A DNA stretch of 64,000 nucleotides from Pseudomonadota bacterium. GTDB lineage: Bacteria; Pseudomonadota; Gammaproteobacteria; DASZBR01. This document shows, piece by piece, positions 36,084 to 46,900 of this stretch (positions within the stretch are counted from its first letter, which is position 1; each line of letters opens with the position of its first letter). Below the pieces are notes generated by a model. That model had not been told where the DNA came from and did not search any database. It saw only the letters and a list, made by a program, of their open reading frames with translations. Position numbers and translations under genes: made by a program. The stretch lies in NCBI GenBank assembly GCA_021777765.1, contig JAJYDF010000018.1:1-64000 (forward strand), in the 5' to 3' direction.

Positions 36084-37566
36084 AAGCCACAGCATCATCT
36101 TTGTCATGACCATTCCACCATTTTTCATCAGGATAATCTGGTGTTGTCACCATCGTATATTGTGTTAAATAAGGCGCAATTTCTGGCACATATTTAGCGC
36201 TGGTGATAAAAATGGTGTTTGCGGGATGTGATTGAATGGCTGGCCAGTATTGTAATAATTGTTGAATTGGATATTCGGCCTGGCGATCAGGCACTGGATA
36301 ATTAATTTGTTTTATCGCATTCACATAATAAGGTGCTTGGTCTTTTGGATTTAATAAGGCAACAGTCCAATTTTGCCAAGGTTGAATGGTTGTCGCTTGA
36401 GTTTGTAATTGTGTTGCAAAATCACGTAACCCACCGGAACTATAATGGTAAGGTTTTACAATACCGAATAATGAAAATAATAAAATATAAAATATTATTA
36501 TGTAGCTTTTAATAAAATTTGCTAACCCCGGTTTTTGCTTTAACTTTCGCTCAATCCAACTGGCTGTAAATAAAATGCCGAATGGCACCATAGGCAGTGT
36601 GTAGTAATCTCGTCGTGATCCACTTGCGGTAAAAAAAATAAAAACTAATAACAATGACCATGCAATCCAACGTTGGCCAACTGATAATATTGGCCATTCT
36701 TTTTTAATAGAAAAGACAGCGGGTATGAAAAAAAATGCCCATGGTAATAAATATAAAGGCAGCATATAAAAATATAAATAAATAGGGCCTTTATGATCAA
36801 ATGGTTGGGTAAAACGCAATACGTTTTCTCGGAATACTTCCATTAAACCACTTTCTCGATAAGTTTGTCCGCCAATATGGGAAGAGGCTAAAAAGGGCAA
36901 TAAATAAACAATTATTGCAGGAATGAGCGCAAAAAAAAGAGCGGGACGTAAATGGTTTTTCCAGTGCTTTTGATAGATTAAATCAGGTGTTATGACTAAT
37001 AATGGAATGACCGTGGCAAGTAATCCTTTACATAATGAAGCCAGCGCCATAATGAGAAAAAAAATCGCGTAATTAAAAAAAGAGGATTTATCTTTATGCG
37101 CAACATACCATGCCCAGGCTAATAAAATTCCCGCCACATTTAACATATCGCTATTTGCTGTGCGTGACCAAAAAATAAAATAATAAGTGGTAATCAGCAT
37201 CCAACCCGCAATAATACCCACACGTTGATTGACTAAATTTTTACCTAAATAGTAAATACAACCGACCGCAGTAATTCCTGCCAATGCAGAGGGTAAGCGC
37301 ATTGACCATTCTGAAAAATGTCCCCACAGCAAAGAACTGACGATCATTAACCAATAAGACAATAATGGTTTGTCATAATAGGGATAGCCATTTAAATAAG
37401 GATGTAGATAATCGTGCGTCGCTAGCATTGTGCGACAGATTTGTGCCCAGCGAATTTCTTGTGTCCATAATTCTTGAATGCCGAGCATGAATAGCAACAT
37501 GAGGGAGGAGAGGGTAATTAATAAAATGAAATTGTTGCGGGGTTTAGATTGTGTTAATAAAAGCAT
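36061..37566 (-). CDS. ArnT-like lipid-linked glycosyltransferase
   Basis: A 501-residue inner-membrane protein of the ArnT/PMT (GT83/GT39-like) group with about eleven helices. The first periplasmic loop carries the catalytic-type segment LWTQEIRWAQICRTML and YPYYDKPLLSYW. ArnT moves 4-amino-arabinose from undecaprenyl phosphate to lipid A and so alters charge and polymyxin resistance. Other family members use other sugars, so the donor and acceptor are not fixed here. It converges with the thioredoxin-like gene and diverges from the giant gene. Confidence 0.85.
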   Translation of the reverse strand: MLLLTQSKPRNNFILLITLSSLMLLFMLGIQELWTQEIRWAQICRTMLATHDYLHPYLNGYPYYDKPLLSYWLMIVSSLLWGHFSEWSMRLPSALAGITAVGCIYYLGKNLVNQRVGIIAGWMLITTYYFIFWSRTANSDMLNVAGILLAWAWYVAHKDKSSFFNYAIFFLIMALASLCKGLLATVIPLLVITPDLIYQKHWKNHLRPALFFALIPAIIVYLLPFLASSHIGGQTYRESGLMEVFRENVLRFTQPFDHKGPIYLYFYMLPLYLLPWAFFFIPAVFSIKKEWPILSVGQRWIAWSLLLVFIFFTASGSRRDYYTLPMVPFGILFTASWIERKLKQKPGLANFIKSYIIIFYILLFSLFGIVKPYHYSSGGLRDFATQLQTQATTIQPWQNWTVALLNPKDQAPYYVNAIKQINYPVPDRQAEYPIQQLLQYWPAIQSHPANTIFITSAKYVPEIAPYLTQYTMVTTPDYPDEKWWNGHDKDDAVAFIPKHSG

Positions 37567-37935
37567 ACTTAAATCTCAGAGTTCATGTTAAAATTTATAG
37601 TCCTATTTATAGTAATGTTTTGTCATATAAAGAAAAAATTTTCAATTTTGAGTAGATTACTTAATATTGTCTTAATTTTACAACAGTAAAATGTTAATTT
37701 TACAAAAAAGGGACTTCGTAAATATATGAGAATAGTGTCATGTGGAATTACAGTGGTATGTATTTCGCCAAACATGACGGTAATAATTTAAAAATGTACC
37801 CCTATTACCATTTGATAAAATATTACCCTATTTTATCTGATGCAATCATTCTCTGTAGATGCAAGCCCTGAATAATTCACAACATCAAAAATATTATAAA
37901 GTAAGATGTTGGTTTAATAACATAATGAAATTGAG
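37567..37935. other. Divergent regulatory region upstream of the giant gene
   Basis: This 369-base, very AT-rich gap between the ArnT-like gene (-) and the giant gene (+) contains the PmrA-like box and -10 at 37660-37692. It has no repeat of the dispersed families and no open frame of note. Confidence 0.6.
37660..37692 (+). promoter_or_regulatory. PmrA-like box and -10 element for the giant gene
   Basis: CTTAATATT, two bases, then CTTAATTTT (37660-37679) gives a perfect CTTAAT-N5-CTTAAT direct repeat, the PmrA-box pattern that controls Dot/Icm effectors in Legionella and Coxiella. TAAAAT (37687-37692) follows after seven bases and would be the -10. The patatin operon has the same design and gap. 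The leader would be about 245 bases, unusually long. Confidence 0.7.
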
Positions 37936-37944
37936 GTGTCGAGC

Positions 37945-40900
37945 ATGTACGAAAACGCTATTGCTAATGTCAAATATGTAATCGCTAATAAAATCCTAAC
38001 TGAAATACGCGATAGCTGGTGTCCAACCTGGGTACGGTTGAAAGAGAGTGAAGTGAATGATGAAGTTAACAGAATTTATGAAGAAGAACGACAGGAAATC
38101 AAAAGACTGCTAATAAGTGCAGAGTCATCTTTGGAGAATGTGATTGAGAGAATTAAATACAAACAACAAAACTCATCAAATTATGATTCTTGGTATGACC
38201 AAAATGAAAAGAGCCGTTGTGAAAATAGGTGTGAGGATCTCCGAAATCAAAAACCCTCAAGAAGCTCAATTCGTCATAGAGTCATTGAGTTATTTAAGCA
38301 AAGATTCCTCAATAATGTTTGGCCTGGGCATAGAAACTCTCTAGAATCAGTGTTACACAATCAAATTGATAAATTTAAACCTGTTGACATAATCGAACAG
38401 TTTCTCAAGCGTCATCTGTGGATCAGCGCTGAACTAGATAATCAAGGTAATGTAGAGGGTGAAGGAGTATTACAATCTTTTTTACTTGAGATATTTGAAG
38501 AGTGCATGAGATCGCTTTTAGTCTCACCAAATAGTTTCATTTGTGATGAAAGTAATGTTAACCAAATAGAAAGATATAAATTTGACTGGAAAACAATTGA
38601 GCGAAACTGGTTAACCCGAAAAATTGAAGGCTATCCTCTTACCGAAACATATCAGCGATATAGTTCACGCGAATTGCGATTTCATAATAGTTTCCTGCGC
38701 GCATTATTAATTGATGTAGTTACTCATAAAGAATATGCAAATCGTCATGTAGTATCACGTGTCGATATCATTCGTTATCTAAACACTGTTGATCTCTCCG
38801 AGATGAGTACTGTTGAATGTGATGGCGTAGAGACCCCAAAAATGGCGCCCTTCATCTGGAACGAGTTGTCTAATATCTCGAAAGCACGTCTGGATAATTT
38901 TGAAAAATTATTTATTAATATCGATACGGAAGAGCATCCTTTCTGGATCATTTCAAGTCGTAAACATCATGAATGGACTGCCTACGTTCCGGAAAATAAA
39001 TCCTTATTGACACAAAAGCTAAATGATAGAATCGCATGTTGCTTGCCGGGATTAAAAATAAAAATTGAATCTGTAAATTATGAGCAAAATCTGAAACTGA
39101 ATAATTTGGGAGGCCAGGATCCTATTAATGAATGGAATATGGTATTACTTGCTCGTGTTTATCCTTGGCTTAAGCTGAAAAATAGCAATACTTCACTTGT
39201 AAACTATCGTTCTCGAGTCCCCCAGTCAGTGCTAACGCAATATGTATGGGAGCAGTGCTTGAGGTCTTTTCATAGCGTAGTTAATTCTATTAATAATAAG
39301 GGAAATTCGTTATCTAATGCATTTGTAAATCGTATGCCTTTATCAAATGCAAGTTATACCCAACTCATGTTACCCCAAAATAAGGTTGACTTTTTGTTGG
39401 GTAATGAAAGTGCCATCCAAATTCATAATGATTATTTGTTACGTGATTTTGATTCAAATGAATATCATCTCTCAGCAGACCTAAAAACATTAACGCTTAA
39501 TACTCAAGTTGTTGAAAATAGGCATCTGAAGGATCTCCTGTACATTACTTATCATAATAACCCTATTTCACGCTTGTCTTTTGCTGAGTTACCAAAAAAT
39601 GGCCGGAATGAGCCAGAGCTAGATGCAACTGTTAAAAAAATGTTTACATTCGATACGCATGTGCAATCCATTCTACCAATAATACGTAATGAGAGATTAT
39701 CTGCGGCACATGCGAGTACTTATAAATACCCCCTCCAATGTGCAGCACGTAATCGATTCTTAGGCGCCTTAAATCCGCGTCACTTAAAAGAGGCCGAGAA
39801 TGACCTGGAACTCCGAAAAGAACTCTGGCGTGCCACTGCACGTAATATGTTAAGTTTTTATCAACAACATGGCCGAGCCCTGGATTTAGATTTTATTAAT
39901 CAAGCGGTTGAGGTGAATGCGCGTTGGCGTGATACTCACTGTAATCATGAATTTAGTCATCCTGGCATCAGTGGCAATATGTGGCCATTTCTCCAAGTTG
40001 CACAGATGGGTAGTGAGGGGCTAGATACTTTATTTGACCTTCTTAAAAATCAATATGCAGAGAAATGGGACAAGCTTGATAAAGAACCTGCACCCAACTT
40101 TGCTTTCACATTAGATTTAAGCGGTGGTTTAACAGACATTCCCTCTGTCTTTACCAGGTTATTGGTAGAAAAAATCGAAAAATTCAGTTTAGATTGTCAT
40201 CCATTATTTTCTTCTCTCAACTTGATCTTACCAAAATCAATTGATGCCGCTTTCATGTCACAGTTCGAAAAGCTCATTCAGGCGTTGAATAATCGTCAGA
40301 AAGCGCATCAGGAAGAATTGATGCAAGTGTCTTTATTTAACATTGCAATAGACAGCCCAAATGCAAAAGATATCCTAGCGGTATTTAATAATGGCGCACA
40401 GCAGGGCTTGCGGGTTTTACCTTGTGTTCCTGCTTGGGATAGAGCGTCCTATGACCACAAAAATAATCGAGAAGTAAAAGCACACTACAAACATATCCAA
40501 AATAGAATCCGCGTCAACCAACGCATGGTTGATCAAGAAAAATTGCGTGCTAATAACGAAAACATGGTGGTTTGTAAGGAGGGTAATTTAAACCCTGACG
40601 TTATTCTCGATAACAAAGAAGCTTTGCAAACGCAACGTTGGGATGGTGATGATTTGACTTACCCATTGGTTGCTAGAACGCCAGGGTTACAACAGCAATT
40701 GCAACAAGAACAGCAGCAAGAGCAGCAGCAAGAACAACAGCAAGAGCAGGAACAAGAACAAGAGCAAGAACAACAAATTGCGCTATTCGCTGGTGATGAA
40801 GATGCGCTCATTACACGATTTAACATTAATGACCGCTGTAAAAAAGATTGGGATAAAGTTGATGAGCAGATTAAAAATAATTCTGGTTTTACTGAAAAAG

Positions 40901-43900
40901 ATTTAGCAGGATTATTTTCAATATGGGTGGGTAGCTATGTGGATGCCACTCATGTGATTGAGCGAATAGAGCCCGCTGCGGTCAACAAAATGATGCAGCA
41001 TGCTGCTCATTTCCGTTTAGGCATTGCAAGAGATAATTTACCCGCTGGTTTTTACCTGGCATTGTCACGCAATCAATCGAGCATGTATTTATGTTTCGAT
41101 GAAAAACGTGAAAAACAAGATTTACGCAAGCGGGCTGCAATGCCGCTGAAGAAACGTAATCCATTCGTGGTTGAATTACACACTCCAAAACCAGCAGTGC
41201 AATTTAAAGGTGATTATCGCCATTTTGCTGCCGGTCCCGCTATAGATAATATGACTCTCTGGCGACATTTAGCATTAGAGGATAGCGATGCTAACCGTTT
41301 GAAACAAGCTCATACACTGTTATCTCAAAATGGTGTATTAAGTGTTGCAGAACAAGATGATGCCACTGTATCTGTGATGGCACAACACTTTGATGTATAT
41401 AATACACCTATCATTGCTAAGGAATTGAATGACTGCTACACATACTTAAATAAGTGGGTGATTGATAGTGGCTATTCTAGAGAATTAGCTAACCTTCTTT
41501 TTTCCGCTAATGGCAATATCTCTGAACGAAAAAATTATCTCAAATCATTCGGCCAGTTACTCAACCATTACAATGTCGAAGGGCTCAGCAGTAAAAATAA
41601 TAGTGGTACACACTATTGGTTACTGATGTCTAGCCAAATTTTGCAAGCGTTTGGCCCAGAAAATTTCAAGATTTGGATCAACCGTCTGTTGATGCCATCA
41701 CGTAATTGGGCTGAATGTCTCGATAAAGAGGAAGTCGATGCTGTATCAATGAGTATTGTAACGCTCAAAGAATCGAATGATTATCAAACGATCTGGTGGC
41801 AGCTTGTTGACGCGCATGGTAAATCGGTAGGACATATGCGTTATGCGCAATTGTGGTATGCATTCCAAAAAGTCATTGCTTATATTGAATCAAGAAATCT
41901 TATCATCAATAAAGATGTCCTATTGACCTATCTTAAAGATGTTTCCAATTTTAATGCTGCCGTTTTTCTAGACCGTCTACAGCAAGTATTGAAGAATGCC
42001 TCTAAACAGATGGATTCGCGAGCCGTACAACAAAGTATTCTCGATAACATCAATAAAATCAGCTGGATCCATAACGGCTACTATTACGCGAGTCAATACG
42101 AAGCCTATCCCTATTGGGATGTAGATTTGAGCCTGACTAAATTAAATCAGGCTAATCTACATGATTTAAAAACATACCGAATAACATGGGATAACTGCCC
42201 TAGGACTTTGGCGAATCCTTTATTACACACACTGCGTTTTCTGAGTCAGCGTGCGAAATTGCGTGTGGAGGATTTCCAAAATTTATCCAAACAATTAGCC
42301 CAAATAGTGCGTGTTTATAGTCACGGTCCTAGTACAACACTCTTACTGCGTTTACTTGTTGCTTGCATCACTCTGGGTGATGATCGCGTCGCAAATTTGC
42401 AAAAAGATGATCTGGATCAGATGTTTTCACTCTTTAATACACATAATGAAAAAGTGTTACATGTACTGGATTGGTTGTCTAAACAATTGATGTTGGATGG
42501 AAATCTTACTGCAGGCACCTTAAAATTACGTTGGCAAGATCTCGAATCAATGGTAAACATCGTTCTTGATGTTGGCCTAGATCGGGTGATTAATACGATG
42601 CACATTCAACGTTGGTCAACGATGGACTTTATTAATGCGTGTGGCTGTGCCTTACAATGTGAGCGTTACTTTGCTGCTAAATATGATGTGTCAGCAAAGC
42701 ATTTAATCAAATCCATTTTTAATTCTGACCAAGTCATCTCTTCAAAAAATGTCACTATTCTTTTCAATTATCCTTGGATAAAAAATGGCACTTTGTATAG
42801 CGAGAGTCAGTTTATATCAAAAGTTCCAGCAAATGCGGCTAAACAAATTGAATTACTCCTTAAACAATTGAATTCGATTGATTATGCTGCGAGTAGTTCT
42901 CTGCCAAGTTCAGATGAAATCAACAATGCACTCACTCAAATTTCGAGGTGTAGTGATGCTAATGCCGCCCGGCAAACAAGAATTAAAATAGTTCAAGAGT
43001 TGCAACAAAACGGTTGCGTAATTAGATATGTCGATTCAAACTTTCAAAAACTGAATGATGAACAAAAGTTATTTGCGAGGGCGTTTCTTGAAAAGCAATT
43101 ACGCTTAAATTTCAAGGATGAAAATCTCAAACTTTGCGAAAAATTGATAGCGCATCTCGCTGTTAAAGTGGGGCAGGGTGAAGACAAACAAATAAAAGAT
43201 TTAATGATGGCACTGCAACATATAGATAATAAGTCCTATTATAATGAATTAGGGCCAATTATCGGATTATTGTTGTCTAAAACGAAATCTGACAGTGGCG
43301 ATCTTCGTTACTATTCAATAATTCAATTAACATCCTTGCTGAATTCTCTCGCTAATACTATTAAATCAGAAAAACTGCATTATCCAGTCAATCTTCTCGA
43401 AGAATTACTCTCATATGATGCGGATAAAGGTGGTTCTGGTCTACTTCATCATGATCTCTACAAGTTGGAAGAAAAGAGTAGCAACGACGCTGTACAAAAA
43501 CTCATCAGAGACATCACCAATGCGTCATTACCAAATGATTGCCAATCGATTTTATTGAAATGCTATCTTCGTGCAATTTCGCGAAATGAGCTGATTTATA
43601 TTGAATCAACTATTCCAGTGCTCAGTAAACTCAATGCAGAAAATCATAGCCAACACTTAATCACTGCAGTTTGTAATTTGATACAAAATAAAAATCTCAC
43701 GGTTGATGAAAAGAATTTAGTGTGGGTGGATGGTTTAAACATTGATGTTATCAGCGGTAATGAGGCTTGGTTTAATGATTTATATAATCATACACGCCTT
43801 AATTTAATTAATAAAATTAATGAAAAAGTCCTCCCTGTTAATGATTACGTGAGGCATCTGAAATCACTCATTTCCGGTGGTGCTCGATCTCATCGCAATG

Positions 43901-46900
43901 GCTGCCTCTATATTATTTTGACGCATGCCATGACAGGCGATTGGAATAAGGAAAAAGAAATTTTTGCGAGTGTTAAAGCGAAGCTGATTGCATTGCAGGA
44001 CGCTGAGCTAACAGAATTAGCGCGTTACTATGCGACAGAACCGCGTCCATCACTGCACTTACTTGAGAAAATGTTGGCAATGCCATCCAGTAATACGGCA
44101 AGCTGGCTTATTCACCGTTTTGAAACCGTTGAACAAAATCTGACTGATAATCAACAGAGCAAACGTCACTATAGTGTCACAGCGGAAGACAGAAATAATT
44201 TAATCCGATCACTTTCAGGATTTAAGCGCAAAGGCAAGGGCCATATTCATGAAACTGAAGTCAATGAGTTAATGAATTTGCTCTACTATGCCAATAATTT
44301 TTCACAAGTGGCAAGATTAAGCACGCTCAAGATGCGTGATTTAAGAAATGAGCTAAAACAAGCTGTTGCTGAATTTAATACTGTGCAGTCAAAACATGAT
44401 GAAGTTAAAGCAATATTTAAAGCCACAAAAAACCAAGCTGCTGCCAGAATCCTATCGTGCTTACGTGAAATTTTGCTGCGCAAATCAGGTAAGTGGGCAA
44501 ATCACACGCAAATGCTCACTTTGATTTACGCTGCGATCCATAATGATGATAGCCTGCTATATCAGGTGATGACGGGGCAGGGTAAGAGTATTATCACCAT
44601 TATGCGCACTAGCTTCCTAGAACTCAGTGGTTTTAACGTAGATATATTCAGTGCCAAAGATAGCTTGTCTGAGCGTGACCATGAAGAATTCGAAGCTGTT
44701 TTGGCAGCCATCGATGTAGATCATGCTTATATTAACCATATGTCTCAAGCAAACAGCTATCGCGAGAGTTCTCCTGGGAACAATAATGGGGCAGGAAATT
44801 ATTCGACAGTGGGTAACTTTAGTCTCTTTCATTCTACGTTGGCGTGGCAAAAAACGCGCGGTATAGAACTGGATCCCTCAAAACGTGTTGCCTTTGTGGA
44901 TGAGGCAGACCATGTTCTTAACATCGATCAAACGCAATTTAATTATTCTGCGCAGAGTGGAGATTCATTATATAACTACGATGAATGGGTTTACCGAATT
45001 GCCTATGATTATTATCTGGCGAATAAAAATAATTTCAAAAGGGATCCATCAGGCGTTATCTTAGTATCGCGCAATACACACTTGAAGGAATTGTGCGAGT
45101 TATTACAAAAGCATGTTCGCTATGCTCCTAAACAGTCGCAATTTTTTGATAAATTTATCATTCCAGCGCTCAGCAATGATAAACACCGATTAGACCGTCG
45201 TGACCAGCAATTGATGCAATTATTGACTGCGTCTCATGTTGCCTACGGATTGGAAGAAGGTAAAAATTACTCTATTCGCCCTGCAACGAAAAAAATCGGT
45301 GGAATGGAGATAAAAATACGCTGTGCTAAGGTTTTAATTGGTAATCAAATCCAGCCAAATTCAACCTATAGTGAGTATGTTCATCAATTCTTGCATGTGA
45401 AGTTAAATAAAGAGGCCGCCGCGCAAGGAAAATCACCCGATTTCTTTGTTGAACCCATTAGTCACATCGCCATCTCTTTAAATACGCGTTTCATTGTTAA
45501 TGAGTATTACTGCAAGATAGAGGGATGCTCAGGTACGGTGGGTAATTCTGCTAATATGGATGCTTATCGTGAGCATTATTCTATTGAGCATGTGATTAAA
45601 GTGCCTAGCCATGAACAGTCACAATCTAAGATGTTACCAACTTATTTTGCGCGATCGCCACAGGAACAGATTAAGAAAATTGTGGACAATTTCATAGCCT
45701 ATCCTGATCAACCTATGCTCATTACTTGTCGTGATGATATTCAAGTTAAAAAAATGTATGCAGCTGTAAAGGAAGAACTCAAAAGGAGAGAGTTGCCTTT
45801 CGATCGTTTGATCGCTGACACCAACGATAGCGGAAGACATGAAAATGAAATGCTAAAACCTGCAGGTAAAGCCGGCGCTCGTATCTTCAGCTCACGTATG
45901 GGTCGAGGCACTGACATTAAACCGGAGGTCAAAGCAGGATTATTTGTACTGCGAACCTACCCGGCTATTTCCGAGATTGAAAAACAAGAGCGTGGACGCC
46001 AAGGTCGTAATGGTAACAATGGTACTTGCCAAGATGTTATAGACTACAGTGCTATTGAAGATATGTATGAAGCATATAACAGAGGGTCGCATAGCCAAAG
46101 ACTTCAAGCGATTCATAAACATCAAATTGAAGTTCTAGAAAAGAAATTACAGAAGGACAAAGAATTAGAATTATTTAAATGGAGTTGGTTAGACGATAAG
46201 GCAGTGCAAGAGAAATATCTCAAAACCAAGACTTGCATGCTATTGGAACGGGAATTGAAGAAAACCCAAGAACAATTCTTGCGTCGCAAAGAATTCTTGA
46301 TTGCAAAACTTTCAGGTAATGTTAAATCCGTATTGCGTCGTTATATTAAACACAATAATAAGGATGCTCACGATGGGCTAAAAGACGATTGGCTTGATGG
46401 CATAAAGAAATTCGAACGTTTATGGGGTGCTCGCTTAACAGGGAAAACTGGTGAGAGCGAAGAGGTTTACAAGACATTTTTGATTCAAGTGAATGATTTC
46501 TGGCAAAAGCTCTGCAATGTTCATTCCCAATTGAATCCGATGTTGCCGGGTTTGACAGCTAAACCGGGCGAAACATTACCCAATGAGGAGTCATCAACTG
46601 TTGCTTACATCAAACGAAATCAAGACATATGGGGCAACAAGTTAAGTAGTAATACACTCACTAAAGTGGATCTGTCACAGATTAATGAAGTCCGTAAAAC
46701 AGTACAAGCGATTATGCGCAAAAATCATCCTGATCGAAATAAGGATAACTATACACCAGCCAAAAAAGAGATAACAGAAAAGGCAGGTGAGTTACTTAAA
46801 TTGATCGGTGAATGCTTATATAAGCTGGAGTGCCCGGTGAAGGAAACCATTAACGTTGAAGAAGTATCAGCATCAGCGCCGAAAATGGCTGCACCAGCTA

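Noticed and set aside
40690..40776. The CAR-repeat tract considered as a CRISPR-like or tandem DNA repeat
   Set aside because: It lies in frame in a long gene and encodes Gln/Glu; units are too short and irregular for an array.
40670..40906. A 78-codon Lys/Asn/Ser-rich frame inside the giant gene
   Set aside because: It is the shifted reading of the CAR repeat tract and has no ribosome site.
44500..46100. The SecA-like region considered as the housekeeping secA gene
   Set aside because: It is embedded in a 12-kb frame, and the motifs differ at key points (TGQGKS for TGEGKT, DEADH for DEVDS).
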